DNA from: Corydoras sp. C115
Taxonomy: Eukaryota; Chordata; Actinopteri; Siluriformes; Callichthyidae
DNA length: 64,000 bases
Assembly: GCA_019802505.1 (NCBI GenBank)
Contig: JAFMOC010000241.1
Coordinates: 489,651-553,650, forward strand
Direction: 5' to 3'
Under the pieces are notes generated by a model that had not been told where the DNA came from, did no database searches, and was given only the letters and a program-made list of their open reading frames with translations. Position numbers and translations under genes: made by a program. Shown piece by piece: positions 29,161-63,070 of the stretch. Position 1 is the stretch's first letter, and each line of letters opens with the position of its first letter.

Positions 29161-29689
29161 ATCCAGATTGGAAGACCAGATAATTACCAATTTTGCTTTC
29201 ATTAAACGCTTTTATAAATCAAACCTTGTTGTGTTTTTATTATAGTGTGTTCGTAACTGTTTTATAAAAGCAATAAGACACTCGAGGTTGTGTATTATTG
29301 TAAATAAATTATGGGAAAGAGGTGTAACTGTACTCCACTATGTGTCTTGCCTAATAACACAATAAACAAAAATAAACAATATTACCAGAAGAGCACTCAA
29401 TACTGTCATCTTTATTGTCTGAATGAACATCTAAGCTCCACCCATCTGTACTGCTGACAGATACTACTGTACTCACAATACTGCAACTGCTACCTGCTCA
29501 AACCTTGTGCTTTACAATTCTGTCGCTGAAACTTCTCTGTGAAGGTCACAGTGTAATTAATAGCTGTTCATAAAAATGCAATGTAAAGAGCAGGATATAT
29601 GAGGTCATTTATTTTTTGTTTTTTTATCCACAGCGAATTACAAGTATCCTTATAACCTTATAACTCTGGTTATTACTTAAGTACTCTAA
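29161..29689. other. AT-rich sequence, nothing recognised
   Basis: No supported exon or named repeat. Confidence 0.4.
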
Positions 29690-30055
29690 CTGTTTTTTTC
29701 TGCTTGTCTGTTTTCCATCAGCTCTTCATCCATGGCTCTGCCAGAGCTCTGTGTCTACGACAATTATTGGATGAAACCTGGATTTTTATTGGATTGGCAG
29801 TCCTGCAGGACGCCCTCAATGGAGTTATATAGTTTTTCAATTGTTATATAGACACCTGATCATCACACAATCTGTACATGGCTGTCCTACACTGTTGATG
29901 CTGCCGGCCCTCAAGGAGGACGAGTCCTCCACGAGTGTATTTTTTCTTGCCACTGTCTCTTCACCTTGCTCTTTGAGAGTTTCAGGCTTATAACTCTGTA
30001 AAGCGGCCTTGTGACAATGTAAAAAGAGCTCTATAAATAAATTACTTGAACTTGA
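29690..30055 (-). repeat. interspersed repeat family B, long copy
   Basis: Reads CAGCTCTTCATCCATGGCTC, GTCCTGCAGGACGCC, GGCTGTCCTACACTGTTGAT, then CTCTATAAATAAATTACTTG at the right. Reverse of the 12738 copy. Confidence 0.75.
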
Positions 30056-30287
30056 AATTATCCCAACTCGATGGTTGTGGTCAGAAAACAGCATCAGAGT
30101 GAATTTATTGATGGTTTGCAGATGGATTAGCAATGAAAACAGGTTCCAGTGTACATTTTTAAAAAATGCTTATCTCAAATTTTGTACTGGCAATTTATAT
30201 TGAAAAAAAACAGATGGCGAAAGGTCATAAGCATCAGACAGCACAGCATTCCTGTTGCAATGGTAACCAACATTTATTTACTGGTTA

Positions 30288-30622
30288 CCCTTCATCCCAC
30301 TTTATCCTATATTAGGGTCGTTGGGGGGGGGTCCCTAAGAGAGAATTTCCAGAGCACTGGGCAGATACACCCAGGGCACAGGGCACAGGGCACAGGACAG
30401 GGCACCAATCTATCACTGGGCACACACTCACTCACACGCACACACTCTATATGGGGCAATTTTCGAGAATTCAATTGATCCATGTTTTTGGACTGTGGGA
30501 GGAAACCGGAGAACCCGGAGGGAACCCACGCGGACACGGGGAGAACATGGAAACTCCACCGAGATTGGGATTCGAACCGGGAATCCCTAGCGCTGAGAGG
30601 CGAACGTGCTAACCACTAAACC
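30288..30622 (-). mobile_element. mermaid-like SINE
   Basis: Includes an AGGGCAC heptamer tripled at about 30374-30397. Head GTGCTAACCACTAAACC. Confidence 0.85.
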
Positions 30623-30625
30623 TTA

Positions 30626-30909
30626 CTGGTTACCCTTCTCTTTAAATTTGTGATGTTCTGTTACAAAATGGCAAAATTGGATTAAATGTGGATTTTCATT
30701 CATTAAGGACTACTTTCTCACAGTAATTGTTCTTAAATTCACATTGCGTCCATATAAATGTTTAAATGCACCTGTTCAAAATGGCCTTTTCTCTGTGATT
30801 TCCACTCTATTGTCTCTTGTATGCTTTGTGTGCATTTTTGCATGTTGTTTTATTTTTTCTTAATTTGTAAAGGCACTAATAAATAAAATGTATTATTATT
30901 ATTATTATT

Positions 30910-30940
<31 letters not shown>

Positions 30941-30990
30941 ATAAGTTTCTAAATGTTTCCTATTTTAAAATTAGTTTGGTTTGTATTCTG
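30626..30990. other. AT-rich stretch with (TTA)n
   Basis: (TTA)n/(AAT)n array at 30894-30938. GCACTAATAAATAAAATG just before resembles a LINE 3' end. Confidence 0.5.
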
Positions 30991-31312
30991 TGGCACGGTG
31001 GTTTAGTGGTTAGCACGTTCTCCTCTTAGTGCTAGGGAATCCCGGTTTGAATCCAAATCTGGGTGGAGGTTCCATGTTCTCCCCGTGTCTGCATGGGTGT
31101 CCTCCAGGTTCTCCGGTTTCCTCCCACAGTCAAAAAACATGGATCAAGATCAATTGAATTTTTCAAATTGTCCCATATAGAGTGTGTCTGTGTGAGTGAG
31201 TGTGTGCTCAGTGCCCAAAACATTCTCCCCAGGATGGGTATGGGGAACCCCCCCCCCCCACGACCCTTGTAGTGTATAAAGTGGAAGATAATGGATGGAT
31301 TGATGGAGGAAC
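30991..31312 (+). mobile_element. mermaid-like SINE
   Basis: GTGGCACGGTGGTTTAGTGG head. Diverged B box. GATAATGGATGGATTG tail. Confidence 0.85.
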
Positions 31313-31464
31313 TTAATAAACAAGAAAACATGTGGGTCCCGAGCAGAGACCTTTTGAGGACCACTGTGCTAAATGTCCAAATGTAAATATAACGAAACGT
31401 GAATGTGAAGTATTAACAGCATGAAAGACAGAGGATTTAGAAAAGCATCATAATCCATCACGTG

Positions 31465-31994
31465 TTTTTGCAGAATGTTTATTTCCAGAACAGAACAGTA
31501 CAAATCACTCGATATCTTCATCATCAACATCATCACCATCACCACTGTATAAATAAACTTCAAATGAAACAGAGAGGCACACAACCACCTGCTGACAGGT
31601 AATAGAATACTCCGAAAGCTGCAGCGCACTGCCTGCCTGAACACTTCTGATTGAGGCACTGAGGAAAAGCAGGACGAAAAACAACGAGCTGAACACACAA
31701 AGAGAGCTTCATCACATCGTTCACATGAGATTAGAAATAAAAAAATAATCCATTTGCTTTGTTTCCGGTTCATACTCTAGTGTTACTGTTAGTTTCACGC
31801 CGACCCGCTGGTACAACATAAAGCAATAAAACAAGACTCTCATTATTACAAATATACATCGACCTGCAGGTCAAAAGATTTACATCACTGATGAAAAAGG
31901 AAAAAAGAAAAGAGGACAGAGAGGCCAATCAGGACGAGTGAGGGTGTAAGTGAGTGAGGATGATGATGATGAGCGGCTCATTAAGGCGAGAGTG

Positions 31995-32032
<38 letters not shown>

Positions 32033-32409
32033 CATTACAAGTGTGTTAAGATCTTAATGGTTATATGAGCATGCTGGAGCGGTAACTAATGAACACAGTT
32101 GAAAACTTGTATTGTTATGCTTTTATTTTGATTATTAATCTATTTACAGTTTTAACACAACCATCCCCCGGCATAGTCAACAGTGGGTTTTAGAGTAAAG
32201 CAGTTCAGCATTCAACATAGAAACCCGAAAACAGTGTGTGTATTCTCCTACAGACACACTTGGGCAGTGTGTGTGTCTAAATAGATAAATCAATCTCCCC
32301 GTCAGGTCATTTGAGTATAAAAGGCAGGAGGGGATCAGCATCCTCCTCCCGTCACCCCGCTCGCACTTCTTTCGGCCACCCAACATGATGGCTCCTCAGT
32401 CTCCGATCG
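31465..32409 (-). other. chmp1a: probable chmp1a 3' UTR
   Basis: Repeat-poor DNA directly after the chmp1a stop codon on the minus strand. AATAAA (TTTATT at 31478-31483) is a candidate polyadenylation signal. An A31 homopolymer sits at 31999-32029. The extent is inferred. Confidence 0.45.
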
Positions 32410-55882
<23,473 letters not shown>

Positions 55883-55959
55883 TTTCCTGTGTTAAAGTGT
55901 TTATAATAAAAGTATAGAAGTATTTAAGGTGGATTTGTTTACTAGTGCGGATCCTTTCC

Positions 55960-56020
55960 TTAACGGCTCCACACTTCCGCATTCACCCTTACACGCAACG
56001 TCATAATTACGTCATAATCA
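55960..56020 (-). promoter_or_regulatory. chmp1a promoter elements (ETS-like, two CRE half sites)
   Basis: CACTTCCG at 55972-55979 is an ETS core in reverse. ACGTCA occurs at 55998-56003 and 56009-56014, exactly 11 bp (one helical turn) apart. They lie 90-130 bp upstream of the ATG. Confidence 0.5.
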
Positions 56021-56106
56021 CCCACTCACAAATATTCAGTGCGTGGATTTTTTTTATATTAAATAGAAAAATGTATTTACGTGAAAACCACATAATAAAT
56101 AAATTC

Positions 56107-56250
56107 ATTCATTCATTTAATCATTATCTTCTCGCGGGGAGGGGGGGGGGTAAATTTAAACAATATACATGGATTCAAGGTAAATTAAATGCTCCAATAT
56201 AAATGCCCCCATATAAAGTGTGTTTGTGTGTGTGTCTGTGTGAGTGAGTG
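56107..56250. mobile_element. two mermaid-like SINE fragments in opposite orientation
   Basis: ATTCATTCATTTAATCATT then a G run (minus), followed from 56165 by ACATGGATTCAAGG and GTGTGAGTGAGTGAG (plus). Confidence 0.6.
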
Positions 56251-56252
56251 AG

Positions 56253-56285
<33 letters not shown>
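56250..56285. repeat. (TA)n microsatellite
   Basis: About 17 TA units between SINE pieces. Confidence 0.92.
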
Positions 56286-56289
<4 letters not shown>

Positions 56290-56888
56290 GGCGGCACGGT
56301 GGCTTAGTGGTTAGCATGTTCTCCTCTCAGCGCTAGGGATTCCCGGTTCGAATCCCAATCTGGGTGGAGTTTCCATGTTCTCCCAGTGTCTGCGTGGGTT
56401 TCCTCCAGGTTCTCCGGTTTCCTCCCACAGTCCAAAAACATGGATCAAGTCAATTCATTCATTCTCTTCCGCTTTATCCTGTATTAGGGTCGCGGGGGGG
56501 TTCCCCATGCCCATCCAGGGGAGAATGTTTCGGGCGCTGGGCAGATACACCCAGGGCAGGGCGCCAATCTATCGCTGGGCAGACACTCACATACACAGAC
56601 ACGCACACAAAAACACTCTATATGGGGCAATTTGGAGAACTCAATTCACTTGATCCATGTTTTTGGACTGTGGGAGGAAACCGGAGAACCCGGACACGGG
56701 GAGAACATGGAAAATCCACCCAGATGAGGTTTCGAACTGGGAATCCCTAGTGCTGAGAGGCGAACGTGCTAACCACTAAGCCACCGTGCCGCCCATCAAG
56801 TCAATTGAATACTCCAAATTGCCCCATATAGAGTGTGTTTGTGTGAGTGTGTGAGCAGCGATAGATTGGCGCCCTGTCCTGAGTGTAT
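56284..56888 (+). mobile_element. mermaid-like SINE, split by another SINE
   Basis: 56284-56455 (GGGGCGGCACGGTGGCTTAG through ATCAAGTCAATT) continues at 56795-56888 (ATCAAGTCAATT through CTGTCCTGAGTGTA). It is then cut again by L2 and resumes briefly at 57247-57275. Confidence 0.9.
56456..56794 (-). mobile_element. mermaid-like SINE inserted in a SINE
   Basis: Flanked by ATCAAGTCAATT at 56444-56455 and 56795-56806. (GAAT)n tail at the left, CCACCGTGCCGCCC head at the right. Confidence 0.95.
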
Positions 56889-57247
56889 TACATTACATTT
56901 AAATTTAGTCATTTAGCAGATGTTTATATCCAAAGCGACTCACAAATGAGAAAATCACAAGTCAGAAGTTATGAAGAAAACCAGCTACACTGTAAAATTA
57001 TCAAACCTGATTGTGATTTGATGCTGCCCCCCCCCCCCCCCACCTTTTTTTCTTTTCTTTTTTTTACAACAGGTTTTTGTTAAAAAGATGCGTCTTCAGT
57101 AGTTTCTTAAAACTGCTTAGTGATTCTGCCTTACGGACCGAGTTGGGAAGATGGTTCCACCATTTTGCAGTGGTGAACGCCACAGAGTGAGAATGAGCCC
57201 CTCGGTGAGATGGAATCGCCAGGCGGCAATCATCACTGGAGCGAAGT
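56888..57247 (-). mobile_element. L2/Maui-type LINE 3' fragment inserted in a SINE
   Basis: L2 tail in reverse at 56888-56950, poly-C/T patch at 57027-57065, RT C-terminus (FTTAKWWNHLPNSVRKAESL) on the minus strand. The SINE sequence GAGTGTA before it resumes with GTGTATCTGCCCAG after it. Confidence 0.88.
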
Positions 57248-57275
57248 GTATCTGCCCAGTGCCCGAAACGTTCTT

Positions 57276-57535
57276 CAGGCGCTGGACAGATACACCCAGG
57301 ACAGGACGCCAATCTGTCGCTGGGCACACTCACTCACACAGACACACACAAGCACACTCTATATGGGGCAATTTAGAGAATTCAATTTACCTCTTTGGAC
57401 TGCTGCCGGAAAACAAGGAACCCGGAAGAAACCCACACAGACACGGAGAGAACATGGAAACTCCACCAAAAGTGGGATTTGAATCTGAAATCCCCAGCGA
57501 TGAGAGGCAAAGATGCTAACCACTGAGCCACCTCA
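57276..57535 (-). mobile_element. mermaid-like SINE, tail missing
   Basis: CAGGCGCTGGACAGATAC to ACCACTGAGCCACC. Confidence 0.78.
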
Positions 57536-57551
57536 TATTACAAATTTATTT

Positions 57552-57735
57552 ATTCATTCATTATGATTCATTTAATCCTCTACTTAGGATATTCAGTTTG
57601 CCTTGAATCCATGTTTTTGGGCAGTGGGATGAAACTGGAGAACCCGGAGAAACCGGAGAACCCCCATGGACACAGAGAGAACATGGAAACTCCATGCAGA
57701 TTGGGATTCAAACCTGAATTCCCAGTGCCGTGCCA
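57552..57735 (-). mobile_element. mermaid-like SINE, internally deleted
   Basis: ATTCATTATGATTCATTTAA through CCCAGTGCCGTGCC. Confidence 0.65.
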
Positions 57736-57749
57736 TATTACAAATTGTA

Positions 57750-58161
57750 TAAAGATAATATAATATTAATATTAATGTAAAATTTAAACAATCACAGCCA
57801 CCCACAGCTGTAGGAATTCACAGCCTCCACATCATGTAAGAATATGCAATACATATAATCACAGGTTCTTTATTATTGTAATATAATTTTATAAGCAACA
57901 ATATCATAAAATGCAGTAAGGTCATTTATTTAACTATAATCTTATAAAACATCTTTTTTATTGGATGACAGTGTGATTTAGTTTTTAGTCAAATATGAGC
58001 ACTGTAACATAATTCAGATGAAGAGAGAGTGAGAGGAGCCAGAGAGAGAGAGAGAGTAAATTTGTAATTGTTTTTATTTTTATTTTATTTTGTAAACCAG
58101 CTTTGTGCAATACAAATGTATAATTTGTCATGCAAATAAAGCTTTTAAATTGAAATTGAAT

Positions 58162-58229
<68 letters not shown>

Positions 58230-58320
58230 AGGTTAAGAGTTTATAAGTGGGTTTTAAACAGGGTTGTGATCACACTGAGTGTGTATGACTGTGTGAGATG
58301 TCACTCGCCGCGAGGCTGAT
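57750..58320. other. region upstream of the spata33-like gene
   Basis: AT-rich. Contains CAAATAAAGCTTTTAAATTG, a LINE/SINE 3'-end type sequence (about 58134), and a (GA)n array at 58169-58227. The promoter must lie in the last part. Confidence 0.4.
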
Positions 58321-58325
58321 GGGGG

Positions 58326-58362
58326 ATGGGGACTGCAGCTAGCACCTCAGAAAAGCACACAG
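58326..58362 (+). CDS. spata33: spata33-like exon 1
   Basis: ATG at 58326 in GGGGGATGG context. Encodes MGTAASTSEKHT plus one base. GTAAGC donor. Confidence 0.6.
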
Positions 58363-58453
58363 GTAAGCAATTAATACAATAATTTAAGTTACGGTGATTT
58401 CTCATTATGGATTTTGTTTGATGTGATAGGTAAATACATGTACACATACATAC

Positions 58454-58500
<47 letters not shown>

Positions 58501-59424
58501 GAGATAGATAGATAGGCAGGTAGACAGATAGATCCTATAAGTACCTCAATAGATATTATTTTCTTATCTCTATTCACATTTGTAATTTATTGTGTTGTTT
58601 TTATTGTATTGTTATAATTATTGTTGTAATGCTATGGCAGTATTGTTTAGCATACAGTCATACCAATAAAGCTACTTTGAATCTTGAATCTAGATAGACA
58701 GACTTGGATAGATATTATAACCCTATCTGCTAATACCATACAATAATTATTATAAAATGTAAAAAATATATAAATAATTTATTTCTTTGCCTGTTGTCAT
58801 ACATTACTCAGTCCCTGGGCACTTTATTCTAAACCAATTTGGAATTCTCTACATATTCTAAGAATAAACAGAAGTAATAATAACTCAGGACAGTAGCAGT
58901 GTGTTCTGCTACAGAGGGTCAGGTCAGGTTATGTGACGACTCTTTGTTCTAGACTCAGTCCATCTAAAGGGTAATCCAATTAAACACCGTGTACACAGAC
59001 TGGTTTAACATATGGGTGGAAAAAATACAAATATAATTCAAGTGTATGGATAAATATTTAAGCTTTCAATTACAGGGCAAGAATACGAGAACAAAAGTGG
59101 GATGGGGAAAAAAAAAGACTTAAAGAAAGAAACATGGAATATAATATGAAAATATTTTTTGTTCTGACAGCAAATGGAACCAGTCCATCACCTCAGCCCC
59201 AAAATACTACCACGCCAACACCTTCTTCATCCTCATTGTCAGCTTCACCAGATTCCTCCCCCTCCGCTTCCCCAGCACCTCCTGTCATTATCATCACAGC
59301 TCCATCCAGAGAGAACTTACTGTTCCATGGCCCTACTCTGTCTATAGAGCAGGCAAACAATGAGCGGAGGCCCAGTGGATCACCTGTTATTGTCGGAGGA
59401 AACTTTATCATCAGCAGAGCCTAA
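58326..59424 (+). CDS. spata33: probable SPATA33 (two coding exons)
   Basis: Exons 58326-58362 and 59171-59424 splice in phase 1 (GTAAGC donor, TTCTGACAG acceptor) to give 96 residues. The N-terminus MGTAASTSEKHT fits the N-myristoylation pattern (Gly-2, Ser-6). A long Ser/Pro/Thr-rich stretch follows, then PPVIIITAPSRENLLFHG and a C-terminal GSPVIVGGNFIISRA. PVIIIT is a perfect PxIxIT calcineurin-docking motif. Mouse SPATA33 uses such a motif (PQIIIT) to bring calcineurin to sperm mitochondria. In human, SPATA33 lies between CHMP1A and CDK10, divergent from CHMP1A, exactly as here. Additional or alternative first exons are possible, because TCACTCGCCGCGAGG upstream is also exon-like. The name rests on the motif and position, not on an alignment. 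Confidence 0.7.
58455..58515. repeat. (GATA)n(GACA)n microsatellite
   Basis: Tetranucleotide array in the spata33-like intron. Confidence 0.92.
58560..59170. other. spata33-like intron, AT-rich
   Basis: CATACCAATAAAGCTACTTTG (about 58659) resembles a LINE 3' end. No other feature. Confidence 0.4.
59171..59424 (+). CDS. spata33: spata33-like exon 2 (last)
   Basis: 84 codons from the split Ala codon to TAA at 59422-59424. Holds the Ser/Pro-rich linker and the PVIIIT motif (59284-59301). Confidence 0.7.
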
Positions 59425-59493
59425 TAACTCACAGGTAATGAGAAACAAAGAATTAATTTACTTCACAGATTTGAAGCACAAACTAACATTTAT

Positions 59494-59806
59494 TCATTCA
59501 GTCATCTTCCGCTTAATACTCTACTAGGGTCGCGCGGGTGTTCACCATGTCCACCCAGGGGGAAAACATTTTGGGCACTGGGCAGCACCAAGAAGGGGTT
59601 GCCAAGCTATCGCTGGGCACACAGACACACACAAACACACACAATATGAAGGAATTACGAGCATTTAGTTTAACTTGATCCATGTTTTTGGACTGGAAAC
59701 TGGAGGAAACCCAAGTGGACATGGGGAGAACCCCAGATGGGGATTTGAACCGGGAATCCCTAGCGCTGAGAGGCGAACGTGCTAACCACTAAGCCACCGT
59801 GCCGCC
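59494..59806 (-). mobile_element. mermaid-like SINE
   Basis: ATTCATTCAGTCATCTTCCGC-type tail, GCCACCGTGCCGCC head. Confidence 0.82.
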
Positions 59807-59817
59807 ACAAATTTATT

Positions 59818-59975
59818 TATTCATTCATTATTGATCCACGTAATCCTCTACTTAGGAGAACGTTTCGGGTGCCGGGCAGATACACCCAGGACGAGGTGCC
59901 AATCAATCGCTGGGCACATTCACTCACAGACACAAACACATGGTCGAGAGTCCTAACCACTAAGCACCCAACAAA
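59818..59975 (-). mobile_element. mermaid-like SINE, fragment
   Basis: ATTCATTCATTATTGATCC through CCTAACCACTAAGCACCC, with the middle deleted. Confidence 0.65.
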
Positions 59976-60084
59976 CACACTTATTCACTCCAGTTTAAAT
60001 ACACTAATCACTCTCAGGAGAACAAAATCCACCATTAAAGGTCACTTCCATTTATCTACGTTCTAAAGGGCTCTGAATCATTTT

Positions 60085-60240
60085 ATTGGGCTAAGGGTTG
60101 TGGGTTCAAATCCCAGGTCCACTAAACTTAACAATGTGTGTTCCTGAGCAAAGCAAGTGTACCCCTGATTTCTCACCCCAAAATATGGAATATATAAAGC
60201 GTCTGCTAAATGATCAAATGTAAATGTAAATGTAACAGCA
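60085..60240 (+). mobile_element. L2-tailed tRNA-type SINE, 5'-truncated
   Basis: GTTGTGGGTTCAAATCCCAG (B box) through AAAGCGTCTGCTAAATGATC and ATGTAAATGTAAATGT. Confidence 0.75.
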
Positions 60241-60427
60241 TGATGTTATTACCAGGTGCCATCTTTTAAATCTCTCTTACTATATAGTGGAAACATTTGG
60301 GAGCAAGGACTTTGCACTTATGGAGCAACACATTCTCAGAAATGCAGAGTGTGTTGATGTCAGAAAGAATGGAGGCGCTTCATGAAGTTGTTTTTTAAAT
60401 GAGCAAACCGCAAAGTCTGATATTACC

Positions 60428-60783
60428 CATCCACCCATCCATTATCTTCTGCTTTATGCTCTATTAGGGTCGCGTGGTGGGGTTCCCCATGCCCATCCAG
60501 GGGGAGAACGTCTCGGACACTGGGCAGATACACCCAGGACAGGGGTGCTAATCTATCGCTGGGCACACACTCACTCACACACACTCACACACTATATGGG
60601 GCAATTTGGAGAACTATATTGAATTGATCCATGTTTTTGGACTGTGGGAGGAAACCGGAGAACCTGGAGGAAACCCACGCGGACACGGGGAGAACATGGA
60701 AACTCCACCCAGATGTGGATTCAAACTGGGAATCCCTAGTGCTGAGAGGCGAACGTGCTAACTACTAAGCCACCGTGCCGCCA
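60428..60783 (-). mobile_element. mermaid-like SINE, full length
   Basis: CATCCACCCATCCATTATC tail, AGCCACCGTGCCGCC head. Confidence 0.9.
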
Positions 60784-60791
60784 TAAGCGGA

Positions 60792-60838
<47 letters not shown>

Positions 60839-60865
60839 TATTAAAATATTATTATTATTATTATA
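60792..60865. repeat. (AAT)n / (TTA)n array
   Basis: About 16 AAT units followed by an inverted TTA tract, giving a short AT palindrome. Confidence 0.9.
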
Positions 60866-60867
60866 TA

Positions 60868-60930
60868 TCTTTGTAATTCGCTTTGGATGAAAGCGTCCGC
60901 TAACCGACCCATTGTAATGCAAATATAATT
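60868..60930 (+). mobile_element. L2-type 3' tail fragment
   Basis: TTGTAATTCGCTTTGGATGA then AAGCGTCCGCTAACCGACCC. Confidence 0.6.
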
Positions 60931-60967
60931 TTGAGATAACAAATCTTGTTATGTTGTGATCATGGCT

Positions 60968-61430
60968 TATCCAAACTGCTTGAGGTCCACTGTTTGACTA
61001 GTCAGCGGTCTCGCCGGACCTGAACACCATTGAGAATCTGTGAGGTATTCTCAAGAGGAAAATGAGGGGCACCAGATCCAAGAACAAAGAATACCTCATA
61101 GATTCTCAATGAGGTTTAGGTCCGGCGAGTCAGCTGGCCAGTGAAGCACTGTGATGTCATGAGCATCAGATCAGGTTTTGGTGCTTCTGGTGGCATGGGC
61201 GGGCCAGGTCCTGCTGGAAGATGAAATCTACATCTCCATACAGATCCTCATCAGAAAAAATCATGAAGTCCTCTAGAACATTCTGGTGGACTGTTGCAGT
61301 GAGCTTGAATTTAAGAAATCAGAGTTTCAACACCTGCACCGGACATTGCACCCAAATCCTGACTGACTGCAGATTTCACACTGGACCTCAAGCAGTTTGG
61401 ATTCTGTTCCTCACCTCTACTGTTTAGTAG
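60968..61430 (-). mobile_element. Tc1/mariner-type transposase remnant folded back on itself
   Basis: 61065-61425 on the minus strand has the DDE-type tail end (AGTCAGCTGGCCAGTG, CAGCAGGACCTGGCC, and SPDLN-like CCGGACCTAAACCTCATTGA). 60968-61062 carries the same sequence in the opposite orientation with an internal deletion. The transposase is not intact. Confidence 0.7.
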
Positions 61431-61743
61431 ATGATTAGTGTCTCACACTCTAAATGTTTAAAACATTCATGCTCTGCAACATTTGGTCAGAATTCTCCAT
61501 AGTATTTGAATGTTTAGAATGAAATCCTGTTTTGGTGGGTTTATGAGCTGGAAGTCCGAATTATGTCAAAATAAACAAATAAATACTTGAAATCATTTGA
61601 ATTGTAGGCCCTGAATTTATAATCTATGAAAGTTGAACTTTTTGAATGGAATTATGAAAAAGAATGAACTTTTTTATGATATTCTATTTTTTTGGAAAGG
61701 GTCTATATGTCAGGTGTTTTGACAGAACTGTCCTGCCACTTGC
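61431..61743. other. AT-rich sequence, nothing recognised
   Basis: No exon or named repeat. Confidence 0.4.
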
Positions 61744-62060
61744 AGCACGGTGACTTAGTGGTTAGCATGTTCTCCTCTCAGCGCTAGAGGAGTTTCCATG
61801 TTCTCCCCCTGTCCGCGTGGGTTTCCTCCGGGTTCTCCGGTTTCCTCCCACAGTCCAAAAACATGGATCAAGTCAATTGAGTTCTCAAAATTGGCCCATA
61901 TAGAGTGTCTGTCTGTGTGAGTGTGTGCCCAGCGATAGATTGGCGCGCCCTGTCCTGGGTGTATCTGCCCAGCGCCCGAAACGTTCTCTCCTGGATGGGC
62001 ATGGGGAAACCCCCCGCGACCCTAATAGAGGATAAAGCGGAAGATGATGGATGGAATGAT
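61744..62060 (+). mobile_element. mermaid-like SINE, B box deleted
   Basis: GCAGCACGGTGACTTAGTGG head, deletion between CAGCGCTAG and GAGTTTCC, tail GATGATGGATGG. Confidence 0.87.
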
Positions 62061-62224
62061 GGATGTCCTGCCACTTCTCCAATCGCTCAAAAATAAGTCA
62101 TGATCACGACAACAAGATTTGTTATCTCGACTTAGATATAGTTAAACTACTTCAAAACAATAACAACACATGTTTAATCTGTGTTTCTGTATATGTACTA
62201 TTGTAAAAACTATGACAAAAAACA

Positions 62225-62563
62225 TCCATCCATCTTTTCGCTTTATTCTCTACTAGGGTCGCGGGTGGGTTCCCCATGCCCATCCAGGGGAGAACGTTTC
62301 GGGCGCCGGGCAGATACACCCAGGACAGGGCGCAAATCTATCACTGGACACACTCACACAGACACACTCTATATGGGGCAATTTGGAGAACTCAATTGAC
62401 TTGATCCATGTTTTTGGACTGTGGGAGGAAACCGGAGAACCCGGAGGAAACCCACGCGGACACGGGGAGAACATGGAAGCTCCACCCAGATGGGGATTCG
62501 AACCGGGAATCCCTAGCGCTGAGAGGAGAACATGTTAAACCACTAAGACACCGTGCCGCCCTA
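62225..62563 (-). mobile_element. mermaid-like SINE with target duplication
   Basis: CTATGACAAAAA precedes it (about 62210) and CTATGACAAAAAC follows (62562). (GGAT)n tail. Confidence 0.9.
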
Positions 62564-62634
62564 TGACAAAAACACTTAAGCGCTAAAGAGGGAGGACCTT
62601 TAAAGACACAAAACCACCTGATCATAGGAGTAAT

Positions 62635-62644
62635 TCTCGCGAGA
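62635..62644. promoter_or_regulatory. TCTCGCGAGA promoter palindrome upstream of cdk10
   Basis: A perfect 10-bp palindrome 119 bp upstream of the cdk10 ATG. This motif is bound by BANP and marks CpG-rich housekeeping promoters in vertebrates. Confidence 0.75.
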
Positions 62645-62762
62645 CTTTAGGTTCCCCGTGCAAAAACAAATGAAACGTTGGTATTCCGGTTGCTAATTGC
62701 GAGCGGGGTTTGTGAGACAAACGGGTGAAGTATTTTTATATATTTATTCATCTACCAACTAG

Positions 62763-62853
62763 ATGGAGAACGCAGCTGATCCTGAAACGGAGCCCATTCG
62801 ACTGAAGTCGTTAAAAACGGGAAAGAGCTTCACCGTGCCCTCAGAACGAGCGG
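62763..62853 (+). CDS. cdk10: CDK10, first coding exon
   Basis: ATG at 62763. Encodes 30 codons plus one base, MENAADPETEPIRLKSLKTG then KSFTVPSERA, before a GTAATG donor. This matches the start of CDK10, where IRLK then FTVP precede the GRCRSV segment and the kinase domain. CDK10 is a cyclin M-dependent kinase that phosphorylates ETS2. The kinase exons lie beyond the window: no kinase motif is seen in 62854-64000. Position beside the spata33-like gene and chmp1a matches human 16q24.3. Confidence 0.85.
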
Positions 62854-63070
62854 GTAATGCTAACCTTTAGGCTAACGGGATTTAACATGGCTGTGTTTCA
62901 AATCGCTTGCTACCTTATTGAATAGAGTGTATAAGGAAACAACGCAGCGTGCTCGTTTAGAGCACTAGATTAAAAACGGTTTGGTTGGAGCATCTGGAGG
63001 CTGCATCATGCAGCACTGAAATATAATTTAATAAAGTAACATTTTTAAAGAGATTTTTTTTTGGGCAGAC
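62854..63070. other. cdk10 intron 1, start
   Basis: Repeat-free, nothing recognised. Confidence 0.4.
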
